64,000 nt of DNA from NCBI GenBank assembly GCA_942492055.1, contig CALODP010000002.1, positions 124,001 to 188,000 of the forward strand, given 5' to 3'. Positions 43,975 to 53,209 of the stretch are shown in pieces (positions within the stretch are counted from its first letter, which is position 1; every line of letters starts with the position of its first letter). Source of the DNA: CALODP01 sp942492055. GTDB lineage: Bacteria; Bacteroidota; Ignavibacteria; Ignavibacteriales; Melioribacteraceae. Below the pieces are notes generated by a model. That model did no database searches. It had not been told where the DNA came from and saw only the letters and a program-made list of their open reading frames with translations. A program made the position numbers and the translations under genes.

Positions 43975-46110
43975 CTATTTTATCAGTAACATTTTATTCG
44001 CGATTGAAAATTCATTTGATGTCATTCTGCAAATATATGTGGCAGAAGGGAGGGTGTTTCCGAAAGAGTCTTTTCCGTTCCATTTTACCGAATGTGCCCC
44101 TTGGTTTTGTGACTGAAGTTCCCAAAGTTTAACTCGTTCTCCGAGCAGATTAAAGATTTCAATTTTTACATCCGCAATTTCCGGCAAATAGTAAGATATT
44201 GTTGTACTCGGATTAAAAGGATTCGGATAGTTTTGATTAAGAACATAATCGCTTGGTATTCCCTGATTATTTTTTATAGCGGATGCTTCATCAAACAAGA
44301 AAGAAGAAATCTCTTTCATTAAGCTATCTCTGATTATTGCCGGGTAAACAGCCTCAAAAGGGAAACCTAAACAGATCACCTTCCCGGCGTTAGTTCCTTC
44401 CGGAAACATTCCCGCATAACTAATTCCTGCTATCGAATGAGTTGATACATTCTGGTATTGCAAGATAGCCGAGCTTCCGTTTACCGGAAGAATCGCGTCG
44501 GCAAATTTTATATTCATTGCCGAATTGTTTCCATTCTCAAAATCGATTCGGGAAAAACTCTCCAAACATTTTCCGGCGATTCCTTCTGCCGAATAATATT
44601 TCCCCGAAACATTTCCCGGAGCGTCAGCGGAATATTTTGCTTTAAGATAGTTATGAAAGAAAGCTTTATCCGAGGAGGTTCCCTTATAATCCAGATCCCA
44701 TGCGATTTCCGAGCCGGAAACAAATAATGCCCCTCCCTCTTTCAAAAATTCGGTTATAATATTCTGTTCGGTCGCCGAAAAGGTCTCATCCACGGTAGAT
44801 TCTTCTCCGAGAATATAATCGATAGCCTCGAAGGAGGAGATATCTACCAAACCTTCCGCCATGGCCTCATTTGTTGCGGATGAAAAATTGATACCCGAAT
44901 TAATAATCCCGTTCCCGTGTGCGATTACAAAATCATAACTGTTTCCCGCCGAAGCTCTGTCGAATCCATTAATAACGCAAATCTCTTTTGTAATGTTTCC
45001 GTTAAAAGAAGCTCCCAAAACCTCCGAATAATCACTCACTCCGGCATTGTTTTTTGCTTTTATTTTCAGATACATTGGGTTGGTTGTTTCCGCCTCTTCA
45101 AAAATATATTCGTCTGTTGTTATGGATAATTCTTTCGTAAAATTTTTTCCATCCTCACTTAAGGCGACAACATATTCCTCAACCTTATCGGAATGAGAGA
45201 TAATTAGTTTCCCTTTCCCCTCATTTGTTCTCAACAAACCGAATGACTGCGGTTTCTCCGGTATGTCAGGGTTCTTAATATAAGTTGGTTGGCTCATTGG
45301 CCCTGTTTCGTCACTTAATGTTTTATAGAGAACAGGATCCTTGAGAATTTCGGTGAGTGTGGTTTCCGATTCGTCAAATATTATTTTATTCGAAATGAGT
45401 CTTATTCCGTGACTATAATCCACATAATAATCACCGTGAATATTGGAAAGAGGTTGAATAGCGTTCCCGTCAAGTTTGTGCCAACCATATATTACAACAT
45501 GATTCGGACGAGAGGGATCTATAATCTTATTACTAATTACAACATCCTTCTTTATCCCCCCGATTAACTCACCGAGTTTTCCTCCATTAGCTATTCTCTT
45601 TGCTTCAATATCATTATTATGTCGAATAAATTGTTCTACGAGCTCATTCTGATTTCCGACCGGAGCATAAGGAATAGGGGAAATTTTCACTTTTGCTTTT
45701 CTATAGAGCAAATCGACAATTTTTCTTGTCGGCATTATCGCTCCGAATTTATCGGCAAGCTTTTGAGCCGCTATCGGTCCCATCGGTAATCTGCAAAAAT
45801 CATCATTGGAACCGACCGAAAGATAATCGGGCAAAACATAAAGTATAATATTATGGAGCTTACCCGTAGCGTCATTTGCCGAAAAAATGATTTCCGTCTC
45901 ATTTCTCAGAAATGCCGGAATATTGCCGGATGATAGTTCCTTTAATATCCTATTCTCTCTCTCCGCAAATGGAAGAGTTTTTATTTCATTCATAAAAACG
46001 GAACCACCTTTTGCCGAAGCATCTCTCGCGGGAATATTGAAGTAACTCTCTTGCGCGAATAACACAGAAGAAATCAAAAAGAATAGGAATACGATTTTAA
46101 CACGAAGCAT
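43975..46110 (-). CDS. Secreted T9SS protein with Fn3-like and Rossmann-like domains
   Basis: 711 residues from ATG 46110 (MLRVKIVFLFF); signal peptide ends near LFAQ. The N-terminal half (to about 250) is unrecognised. Residues about 280-370 are fibronectin-III-like. The part from VINGFDRASAGNSYDF to about 600 resembles the flavodoxin-like domain seen with Bacteroidota 'xanthan lyase' proteins (EFLKEGGALFVSGSEIAWDL). The C-terminus is a T9SS sorting domain (LNQNYPNPFNPSTTISYYLP ... ANKMLLIK). Probably cell-surface; enzymatic role unknown. Confidence 0.8.
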   Translation of the reverse strand: MLRVKIVFLFFLISSVLFAQESYFNIPARDASAKGGSVFMNEIKTLPFAERENRILKELSSGNIPAFLRNETEIIFSANDATGKLHNIILYVLPDYLSVGSNDDFCRLPMGPIAAQKLADKFGAIMPTRKIVDLLYRKAKVKISPIPYAPVGNQNELVEQFIRHNNDIEAKRIANGGKLGELIGGIKKDVVISNKIIDPSRPNHVVIYGWHKLDGNAIQPLSNIHGDYYVDYSHGIRLISNKIIFDESETTLTEILKDPVLYKTLSDETGPMSQPTYIKNPDIPEKPQSFGLLRTNEGKGKLIISHSDKVEEYVVALSEDGKNFTKELSITTDEYIFEEAETTNPMYLKIKAKNNAGVSDYSEVLGASFNGNITKEICVINGFDRASAGNSYDFVIAHGNGIINSGINFSSATNEAMAEGLVDISSFEAIDYILGEESTVDETFSATEQNIITEFLKEGGALFVSGSEIAWDLDYKGTSSDKAFFHNYLKAKYSADAPGNVSGKYYSAEGIAGKCLESFSRIDFENGNNSAMNIKFADAILPVNGSSAILQYQNVSTHSIAGISYAGMFPEGTNAGKVICLGFPFEAVYPAIIRDSLMKEISSFLFDEASAIKNNQGIPSDYVLNQNYPNPFNPSTTISYYLPEIADVKIEIFNLLGERVKLWELQSQNQGAHSVKWNGKDSFGNTLPSATYICRMTSNEFSIANKMLLIK

Positions 46111-46335
46111 ATTTTCTTCGGATAACATAAACATAGAAATACCATAGATAATTGTAATGAGGAATAGAATATAATATCATTTTCAGAAAAACCAATTGAA
46201 AATAATCCAAAGGAAGAATTCGATCAATCAACTCCGGATGGAGCGCCATGCCGTTTTCCTCCCCATCTAACCGAAAATATTAATATATTTATATTCTTTA
46301 TTAAAAACAGATATTGAGCTTAGAATATAGAAAGT

Positions 46336-46800
46336 ATGAGATTAGCGAATAAAAAAAATACAGTACTTCATCCTACAAGATTAGTGACTGGGATCGCAGT
46401 GTTTTTTTTGATATTGAATGTTGGAATGGCATTTGAACATTATTCCCAGTTTCCATTTACTTGGGAATATACTGTAAAAAGAATACTTGTGTTATATATA
46501 TTTGTGGGTGGACCTACATTAGAAGATCGAAAAGTTTTTTTTTATCATGATCATATTATTGTTAGAGGAGTTTTGTATATGCTACCTCCTCGTAGAGTAA
46601 GAATAGATGAGATTGTTGCAATATTGATAACGTCTTATGGGTTTTCGAAAGTTTCTGTGGCGGTGAAATTAAAAAATGGCAAAAAGAAATTTCTTGGATC
46701 AGTAGGAGGGTTCTCAGGGAAAAAGAAATTTTATAAAAAAATTCTCCCAGAGCTAAAAGTTCTGTTGAAATGCAAAAAGGTGATTTACAAGCAATATTAG
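46336..46800 (+). CDS. Small membrane protein with PH-like C-terminal domain
   Basis: 154 residues. A hydrophobic helix lies at about 14-33 and a second at about 45-60. A soluble part follows (DRKVFFYHDHIIVRGVLY, PRRVRIDEIVAILI, VAVKLKNGKKKFLG) that reads like a bacterial PH-like beta sandwich. No family was recognised for certain. First gene of the AT-rich island; composition differs from the T9SS gene just before it. Confidence 0.6.
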   Translation: MRLANKKNTVLHPTRLVTGIAVFFLILNVGMAFEHYSQFPFTWEYTVKRILVLYIFVGGPTLEDRKVFFYHDHIIVRGVLYMLPPRRVRIDEIVAILITSYGFSKVSVAVKLKNGKKKFLGSVGGFSGKKKFYKKILPELKVLLKCKKVIYKQY

Positions 46801-47078
46801 ATATAACTTGAGGGAATAATTATTTATTAATTTACCCTCACAATCAGTTAATTATCATTTCCATTCATTATCTAGCGGTAATGTTTTTTCCAGAAGTCTA
46901 GGGAGCTATCCAAAGACTATCTTGCTAAGAAAAATCACCTTAAAAATACAACTCCAAATATTTATTTTCCCCAAGTTTTTCCAGTGCTTCCCGTGTATGC
47001 ATTGTCTCGGGTTCTCTTTTTATTTAACCGAAAATTGTAATATATTTATCAAAATATAAATTAAAGAATAGATTTAGT
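46801..47078. other. Intergenic, no feature seen
   Basis: AT-rich sequence without an open frame of note, ribosome site or clear hairpin. Confidence 0.5.
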
Positions 47079-47372
47079 TACAATATCCATTTATCAAAAA
47101 AGGAAAAGAAGCGTTTTCATATACCTTGCATAATCGAAAAATATCCGATCCCAAATTTTTATGAAAATGAATATGTAGATCAAAAATCAATGAATCGCTT
47201 AACATCCGATTTTACTATACATGTATTAGAAGCAAGAGCCGGTAAATTTTAGGATAAAAAACATTGGACTAAAGGCTTACAGATGTCTAGCGAATGGAAA
47301 AATGGGTATTCAAAAGGTATTGCTATAAGTGAAGAGAAAAAAGTGGTAATATACTGGTTTCTAATTTGGTAA
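47079..47372 (+). pseudogene. Gene remnant with internal TAG
   Basis: One frame reads through NFYENEYVDQKSMNRL and SDFTIHVLEARAGKF, meets TAG (47250-47252), and continues DKKHWTKGLQMSSEWKNG ... ISEEKKVVIYWFLIW to TAA 47372. The protein-like sequence on both sides of one stop suggests a decayed gene (perhaps Trp to stop). No start codon with a ribosome site remains. Family not recognised. Confidence 0.5.
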
Positions 47373-47445
47373 CATCAGAAATATTATATTGAAGTAATCT
47401 TCAAGGTTTCATCTGGAGTGTTGAAAATTATCCAAAAGGAATTAT

Positions 47446-47820
47446 ATGCATAGTTTGTTTATTCCCTTATATCTAATAAATATTATTATATGTCTCTTTT
47501 TGTTGATGTATACATATAAGTACATAAAGAGAAAAAGGGAGTCTGATTATACTGCTATTCTCATGATATGTCTATGGGGAATGTTTATCGGAATGCTCTT
47601 TTGGGGTCTTGTTTATAGAGATATTGCCTATGAATTTCTCGGAGCCGCAAGAATCGATAAAGAAGGCTCATGGTTCGAGATCGGACGGAATATGCTTGAT
47701 GTTCAAAACTATTCTTATCTTTTCCCAATAATCTATTTTTCCACTTACTTACTAGTAAGTCTTAGAAGAGGACTCCTAAAAAAGAAAAACTCATCCACAC
47801 AAGTGCGAAAAATTCAATAA
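47446..47820 (+). CDS. Small membrane protein, unknown
   Basis: 124 residues with three hydrophobic helices (IPLYLINIIICLFLLMYTY, TAILMICLWGMFIGMLFWGL, YLFPIIYFSTYLLV). The last 15 or so codons (LLKKKNSSTQVRKIQ) and the stop lie inside the repeated spacer that begins near 47774, so the original C-terminus may have been replaced. Function unknown. Confidence 0.55.
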   Translation: MHSLFIPLYLINIIICLFLLMYTYKYIKRKRESDYTAILMICLWGMFIGMLFWGLVYRDIAYEFLGAARIDKEGSWFEIGRNMLDVQNYSYLFPIIYFSTYLLVSLRRGLLKKKNSSTQVRKIQ

Positions 47821-48130
47821 TCCCGAAAGCTATGAAAATATTGAACACATCATCCACAATTCACCCGAACTTCTTAATCCCAACAAAGTAGTCATGTATG
47901 CAAGCTCCGGAGGAGCGCCATGTCTGTAGCACCAGCGGTGCGACATGTCTGTTTCCCATACCCCTATCATGGAATAATCGGTCTGTTCTCCCGAAACAGA
48001 TGTATTACACACCCAAAACACAATTATATAGTTGAATTAAATAAAACAATAACTTAACTTAATTCCGAAATCACTGATTTGCAAAATACGGAATGATATT
48101 CCGTAATTTTCCGCATAATTATATGGTAGA
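47774..48130 (+). repeat. Island spacer repeat, copy 1
   Basis: About 300 bp shared with 50358-50671 (from 'tcctaaaaaagaaaaact' to 'ttttccgc.taattatat'). Copy 1 has an extra 'gccatgtctgtagcaccagcggtgc' segment. It includes 'gcaagctccggaggagcg' and a palindrome TACGGAAT/ATTCCGTA (48087-48094, 48098-48105). A third partial copy starts at 52880. Confidence 0.8.
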
Positions 48131-48177
48131 TTTTGGTTGAAAACATTTCATAATTATGCTTAATTAAGAGAGATTTT

Positions 48178-49194
48178 ATGATAGAAAAATTTCATTTAAG
48201 TATTGAAGCTTCAATCACAAGTCTATATGCTCCTGAGATTCGGTGCAAAGCAACTGGCCAATCATTAGTAGGACAAGAAATAAAGATCGATGGAAAAATT
48301 TGTGGGCAACAAATTAGTATCATTCAAGCAATTGGATGTTCACCAAGCGAAAACCAAAATATCTTAATAATCAATAAAGAAGAATTTTCTTTTATACTTG
48401 CTTGGGTAGATATAGAAAAAAAAGCTGCACCCTATACCGGTATTGAAGCAATAAAAACAATTTTTGCAGGTATATTCCCTTTTTATTCACAAAAAATTGA
48501 AATCAAATTTTCGGGAGTAGGATTTCCATTAACTACATCATTTCACATTGAACTGCCACATTATCTCACTCGCTATACAAGCGATACGGAAAATCTACAA
48601 CATGTTTTTAGTGAAGGTGGTATTAAATCTACTTCTTTTATGGGAGGAATGTGCACAGAAGGCGAAAAGTTTCAAATGCATCTTCATTATAAATCGCTTG
48701 ATGCATTTCGAAGAATAGTAAATCCAGTACTGACAATGATTTCAGTCTTCTATCTTGATCTTGCTACTGCATTAGCCGGTGGAAATGAATGGCGCCAGAA
48801 ACCTGCTGTTGTATTTGGAATTTTATGCATTAATACTACTGCTTTCGCTAATCTTGCTGCGATTCGTGTTGGCTCAACAACAAGGTCTATGTTAAATATG
48901 CTAAGGTTAATAGCAGTCCTTTGGGTGTTAATTTTAACAATTTCCATTCGTTCAAATGGAATACCGGGATTAGAGAATATTGTTGATCTTGGACTTAAAG
49001 GATGTGTCGTTTGGCTCATTGTGACAGCATATTTCTCGTTTGTGACTTATTCTATCGAAAGGGATACAAAAATTAGAGAAAAGAAATTTGGAGTATTATT
49101 TCTAATCGGATTTATTATATGGATTGTAACCTATTTTTTACTTGAACCATTTTCAGCGACAATATTATTTACTGATACTATTAACAACTCATAA
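48178..49194 (+). CDS. Protein with soluble N-terminus and C-terminal membrane helices, unknown
   Basis: 338 residues. Residues 1-190 are soluble and beta-rich (IKFSGVGFPLTTSFHIELP). Four hydrophobic helices follow (VVFGILCINTTAFANLAA, RLIAVLWVLILTISI, GCVVWLIVTAYFSFVTY, FGVLFLIGFIIWIVTYFLL). No signal peptide. The start ATG directly follows 'gagagatttt'. The topology resembles a sensor or membrane-tethered effector, but I cannot name the family. AT-rich codon use sets it apart from core genes. Confidence 0.65.
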   Translation: MIEKFHLSIEASITSLYAPEIRCKATGQSLVGQEIKIDGKICGQQISIIQAIGCSPSENQNILIINKEEFSFILAWVDIEKKAAPYTGIEAIKTIFAGIFPFYSQKIEIKFSGVGFPLTTSFHIELPHYLTRYTSDTENLQHVFSEGGIKSTSFMGGMCTEGEKFQMHLHYKSLDAFRRIVNPVLTMISVFYLDLATALAGGNEWRQKPAVVFGILCINTTAFANLAAIRVGSTTRSMLNMLRLIAVLWVLILTISIRSNGIPGLENIVDLGLKGCVVWLIVTAYFSFVTYSIERDTKIREKKFGVLFLIGFIIWIVTYFLLEPFSATILFTDTINNS

Positions 49195-49382
49195 AATCTA
49201 CTCAAGGTTTCATGTAGACTGCTAGTACGTTATGGCTATTTTTTATGTTTTCAGTTACGTGAAAAATTTTACATGTTAAGTAGATGGTTGTAACAAATAA
49301 AATTTAGTTTGGTTTATTAAACTTCTCTGTTTCTGGTAGCTGCTTAAATCAGGACATTATACTTTAAAAAAATGAGAATCAT

Positions 49383-50345
49383 TTGGAACTTGGTAAAAGA
49401 ATTAATGATGCAATTCTAAACTCTTTGAAAAAATTAGTTGAAGATTTGGGAGGTGTAAAATCTGTATCGAGATTCCTTGGAATAAACACGCAAAACCTAA
49501 ATGGTTATCTCAATGGTTCGCGGAAAGAAATTCGAGAAGATCATTGGTCTAACATTATAAAACCTGTTCTTAACAAAACTCGGACTGAACTCCTTGATCT
49601 TTATTCGACTAAATATATGCGTTTAGAAAAAAAAGCCGATAAACTAGATTACATCGAATATCGGTTTGAAAGAGAAAAAGAGGATATTCAGAATAGAATA
49701 AGAGATTATATTGAAAATCCTTTTAATGTTTACTTTAGTGAATTTGTAGATTTTGATGGATCTTTCAACGATTCTATTATTGAAAACATTAAGGCCATGC
49801 GAAATGGGAAGAAAATTCCTTATGATCTTTTAGTTAGAAATATTGACGAATTCCGACGCTTGTATGAATTGTTCAGACCTGATTCAATAGCTCACGGACA
49901 TCCTTATCATGGGACAGTAAAAGTTATGGATGCCATATATGAGACTTTTTCTTCCGTTTTTAATATTGAATACGACGAGGGATTTAGCAAATGGGGAAAC
50001 TCTTGGATCATGGATCTCTACAAAGAAAAATTAGAATTCAGTGAAATCAATTGGGAACACCTCATCGCAGATTTGGAAAGTGTAAAAAAAAGTATTGAGG
50101 GTGCAATTTTTAATCTGGCAATAAAAAGTAAGGAATATTTTGAAATTTCTCATTCATATCAATATAGATTTATTTTATATGGTTATCTTCAAAAATATTT
50201 TAAAATAGATGAAGATAAATTTATAAAAATAAATGTTCAGCCCGGAAGAATTATTATAAATAATACAGAATATAATTTCACTCGAAGGTATGAACTATTT
50301 GAGATTTTAGATCAATACTTCAAGAGAAATAATAAAAAAAATTAG
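49383..50345 (+). CDS. Helix-turn-helix-like protein with long uncharacterised C-terminal domain
   Basis: 320 residues from TTG 49383 (weak GAG site upstream; no ATG fits). Residues about 10-60 look like an XRE-type helix-turn-helix (VEDLGGVKSVSRFLGINTQN, LNGYLNGSRKE). A charged helical linker (about 75-115) and an unrecognised domain follow (FVDFDGSFND, IAHGHPYHGTVKVMDAIYET). It may be a regulator in the island. The start is uncertain. Confidence 0.6.
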   Translation: MELGKRINDAILNSLKKLVEDLGGVKSVSRFLGINTQNLNGYLNGSRKEIREDHWSNIIKPVLNKTRTELLDLYSTKYMRLEKKADKLDYIEYRFEREKEDIQNRIRDYIENPFNVYFSEFVDFDGSFNDSIIENIKAMRNGKKIPYDLLVRNIDEFRRLYELFRPDSIAHGHPYHGTVKVMDAIYETFSSVFNIEYDEGFSKWGNSWIMDLYKEKLEFSEINWEHLIADLESVKKSIEGAIFNLAIKSKEYFEISHSYQYRFILYGYLQKYFKIDEDKFIKINVQPGRIIINNTEYNFTRRYELFEILDQYFKRNNKKN

Positions 50346-50357
50346 TCAAAGTAAGGT

Positions 50358-50671
50358 TCCTAAAAAAGAAAAACTAATCCACACAAGTGCGAAAAATTCA
50401 ATAATCCCGAAAGCTATGAAAAAATAGAACACATCATCCACAACGTACCCGAACTTCGTGTCATATATGCAAGCTCCGGAGGAGCGACATGTCTGTTTCC
50501 CATACCCCTATCATGGAATAATAGGTCTGTTCTCCTGAAACAGATGTATTACACACCCAAAACGAAATTATATAGTTGACTTAACAAAAATAATAACTTA
50601 ACTTAATTTCGTAGTCGCTGATTTCCAAAATGCGGAATGATATGCCGAATATTTCCGCTAATTATATATTA
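50358..50671 (+). repeat. Island spacer repeat, copy 2
   Basis: Second copy of the spacer at 47774-48130, here immediately downstream of the helix-turn-helix gene and ending about 8 bp before the HNH gene. It lacks the 25-bp inner segment of copy 1. Confidence 0.8.
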
Positions 50672-50678
50672 GGCATTT

Positions 50679-51350
50679 ATGAAAGAAAGATTCTATATAC
50701 ATGGCGATAGGCATAACGAACAAAACAATAAATTCTATTGTAGTTTTTGTGATTGTTTTGATACAGCTACACATTTCAAAAAATGCATGTCCTTAGAAGC
50801 GCATATTAAAAAATATAGTTTTGCTATTGATAAAATTAAATCAGCTGATTTAGACCGAAAAAAACTAATTTTTCGACCTTCTAGTTCACAAAATTATTTT
50901 GCAAAGTTAAAAATTAAAAATGAACAAGCCAGTAGATTTTACAAGTGGATTAATAAACAATTAGATAGAGATGATCCTATTTCGGATTTAGCAAATGATA
51001 TTATTTCTGATCGAAAATTTCCAAAGTCTGAAGATTCCTATAAATCTATTTATAGTTACATTTTAACTAAAGGGGCTTGCGATGAAGCTTTGCAAGCATT
51101 ATATGAAGCATTTCTTGAGTTTCGGAAGGGAAGAAATTCTAGGTCTGAAATATCTCTAAAATTTAGATTTGAGATATTTAAAAATAGTCATTATAAATGC
51201 CAAATTTGTGGTGCTTCAGCCAAAGAAGAAGGAGTAAGACTTGAGGTCGACCATAAAATTCCACTTTCAAAAGGCGGCTCAAATGATAGAGATAATTTAT
51301 GGACATTATGTTTTAAATGTAATCGTGGAAAAAGCATAAGCTTGTTATAA
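50679..51350 (+). CDS. HNH endonuclease domain protein
   Basis: 223 residues. The C-terminal HNH nuclease has zinc Cys pairs (KCQICGAS, LCFKCNRG) and the active-site run VRLEVDHKIPLSKGGSNDRDNLW. An N-terminal CxxC (YCSFCDCF) may bind a second zinc. The middle region is helical. HNH enzymes cut DNA with a metal; in an island such a gene may serve defence or mobility. The ATG lacks a strong ribosome site. The domain call is firm, the role is not. Confidence 0.85.
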   Translation: MKERFYIHGDRHNEQNNKFYCSFCDCFDTATHFKKCMSLEAHIKKYSFAIDKIKSADLDRKKLIFRPSSSQNYFAKLKIKNEQASRFYKWINKQLDRDDPISDLANDIISDRKFPKSEDSYKSIYSYILTKGACDEALQALYEAFLEFRKGRNSRSEISLKFRFEIFKNSHYKCQICGASAKEEGVRLEVDHKIPLSKGGSNDRDNLWTLCFKCNRGKSISLL

Positions 51351-51365
51351 TCGTGTAGGTCTAAC

Positions 51366-51414
51366 CCCGCAAAGCAAAGCGAACATGAGTAAGCTGCGGG
51401 TGATTTTGTTTTTG
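51366..51414 (+). terminator. Possible terminator after HNH gene
   Basis: CCCGCA (51367-51372) pairs with TGCGGG (51396-51401), followed by 'tgattttgttttt'. Confidence 0.45.
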
Positions 51415-51547
51415 AAATTTTAGCATTGTAGTTTGTTGGAACTTAATTAAATAAATGTCATTGATAATTTTGGCGGTGTCTAGTATTTGGTTTCCCCATT
51501 CGGGACGGACGTCTTACTTGCCATGCAGTTATACATTTGAGAAAAGT

Positions 51548-51781
51548 ATGAGAGAAATAATTGAATTTATAATTGACAACAAGGATTTTCTATTTGGAGG
51601 GATTGGACTATTCATAATAGGTGGTTTTTTCAAATTTCTACCTTCACGCAAAAAGAATAAATCGATATCAAGCCCAGAGACCAAAAAGCAAAATACAATA
51701 AAAATAATTAAATCCAAAATAAAAGCGGAGAGAGACATTAAAATTACTGGTGGTGATAGTTTTAAAATAGATAATAAATAG
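51548..51781 (+). CDS. Small membrane-anchored protein with RDI..GG motif (partner 1)
   Basis: 77 residues from ATG 51548; the longer frame from 51455 has no ribosome site. One N-terminal membrane helix (FLFGGIGLFIIGGFFKFL), a basic linker, and a C-terminal motif ERDIKITGGDSFKIDNK. The next gene, 7 bp on, has SAGRDIELIGGNKYEV at its N-terminus. The shared motif and spacing suggest a two-protein unit. Unknown family. Confidence 0.6.
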   Translation: MREIIEFIIDNKDFLFGGIGLFIIGGFFKFLPSRKKNKSISSPETKKQNTIKIIKSKIKAERDIKITGGDSFKIDNK

Positions 51782-51788
51782 GTGGAAG

Positions 51789-52298
51789 ATGGATTCAAAA
51801 AATGAAACAAATATTGACCAATCAGAATTATCTGCTGGAAGGGACATTGAACTTATAGGTGGAAATAAATATGAAGTGAATGTAACTCCGCCTTCGTCAG
51901 ATGCTAATTTGGAACAATTAGAAAAATCATTAACACAAAACCGAGCAGCATTTTTGAGTGATGAAAAGTATTTAATTAAATTATTAAGCCAAGGCGAATT
52001 ACTTGAGAGTCCTGAAGTCGAGGCGACAATTAAGAACTTAATATCTTCAATAAGAAGCATCGAACTATTAATCCCAGCAATAAAATTAAGGGGTGGTAAT
52101 GCAGCTTATACGAGTAAGGACTCGGGAAGTCCCGCAAAAAGAATCAATGATATTATTGAAGAAGGCACTAATATCTATGAATACGAGCAAGAAAAATTAA
52201 GAAGAGAAGAAGCTCGAGAAGTGGCGAAAAACAAATTTATTATTTTTATCGTTTTTATAATTATAATAATAATTTTGTTTGCAATGATGGGACAGTAA
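51789..52298 (+). CDS. Tail-anchored protein with AGRDI motif (partner 2)
   Basis: 169 residues. The N-terminal motif is SAGRDIELIGGNKYEV (about 15-35). A helical middle follows (NLEQLEKSLTQNRAAFLSDE, LLIPAIKLRGG) and then a very hydrophobic C-terminal helix (FIIFIVFIIIIIILFAMM). 'AGRDI..GG' segments occur near the start of various bacterial conflict-system proteins, but that link is only suggestive. It likely sits in the inner membrane with its body in the cytoplasm. Start by position after a GGTGG site. Confidence 0.65.
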   Translation: MDSKNETNIDQSELSAGRDIELIGGNKYEVNVTPPSSDANLEQLEKSLTQNRAAFLSDEKYLIKLLSQGELLESPEVEATIKNLISSIRSIELLIPAIKLRGGNAAYTSKDSGSPAKRINDIIEEGTNIYEYEQEKLRREEAREVAKNKFIIFIVFIIIIIILFAMMGQ

Positions 52299-52549
52299 TA
52301 ATAATACTCTTACTGTTCGAAATAGAAAAAGAAAGAATAACCAGTGGTGCAAGCGGAATGCTTCAGCCGTCTATACCATTGGTAGTCCGGCTTGGTCTTA
52401 TTTTATAAGGTAGAAGAAAATTAACTAACATAATCAGTAAAATATAATATTTGGCGGAGTAAACGATTGGACATCCGCTTAAACACAACGCCGTTTTTTA
52501 TACTATAGAATTAGTCGTTGGTATTAAAAAAATAAATGGGAGTATTGTA

Positions 52550-52855
52550 ATGGGTAAATCAGATTGGAGTGGATTAAACCAACTTACAGAAAAAATGAAA
52601 GACCTTGATGGAAGTAATAAAGTTTCTCTCTCTGAATTATTTAATGAAGAATTTATGAGTGAGTACTTCAGCTTCAATTCGTTTGATATGATGTTAACTT
52701 CAGAAGGAATAGACATTAAGACAGAGAAAGATTTTGAAGATATAGAAGAAGTCGTTTTAGATGAAATAATTTCAAAACATTCAAAATTTACTACTTGGAA
52801 AGAGATGAAGACTGTTGCAGCGCAAAAATGGACTATTAAAAAGTTAGTTTTCTAA
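52550..52855 (+). CDS. Small acidic hypothetical protein
   Basis: 101 residues, no membrane helix. The composition is acidic with a late motif HSKFTTWKEMKTVAAQKWTIKKL. This resembles a family of about 100-residue phage/island proteins of unknown function. 'gggagta' precedes the ATG. Last gene of the island before the third partial spacer repeat. Confidence 0.6.
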   Translation: MGKSDWSGLNQLTEKMKDLDGSNKVSLSELFNEEFMSEYFSFNSFDMMLTSEGIDIKTEKDFEDIEEVVLDEIISKHSKFTTWKEMKTVAAQKWTIKKLVF

Positions 52856-53209
52856 TGAATATAAATACCCTATATTAAAGTTCCTAAAATAAGAAACAAA
52901 ACCCTCCACACAAAAGCAAAAAATAGAAATCTCGAAAAAATTTGAATTAACCCTCTGTGACCTCAGTGCTCTCCGTGGTAAACGCCCTTATCTTTGCATT
53001 GAAAAAAAATAAATAAACAACATATCCAACAGCCTTCCACGAAAAAAGGAAAAATGAATGCGGCTATCCTTAATTTATTGATTATTTTTTATATTTAAAG
53101 TTCTGCTTTAATCGAATGTTTGATTTGTTATAGCTGATGGGATATTAAATCTCATGAAACTTTTCGGACACTTGATTGTAGAATTCAATCGGAATCAATG
53201 AATAATTAA
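52856..53209. repeat. Gene-free junction with partial spacer and 'cacagag' repeats
   Basis: A degenerate third copy of the island spacer start (52880-52930) is followed by a 'cctctgtgacctcagtgctctccgtggtaaa' unit (52952-52983). The rest, up to the moxR start, is AT-rich and presumably holds the Bat operon promoter, which I cannot place. Confidence 0.6.

Noticed and set aside
48178..49194. Pentameric ligand-gated channel homologue
   Set aside because: A beta-rich N-terminus followed by four helices gives a similar outline, but there is no signal peptide and none of the usual loop or M1 Pro motifs.
46336..52930. Integron cassette array
   Set aside because: Genes are co-directional and separated by similar spacers, but I find no integrase, no attI and no RYYYAAC...GTTRRRY pairs at consistent distances; GTCTAAC near 51360 has no partner.
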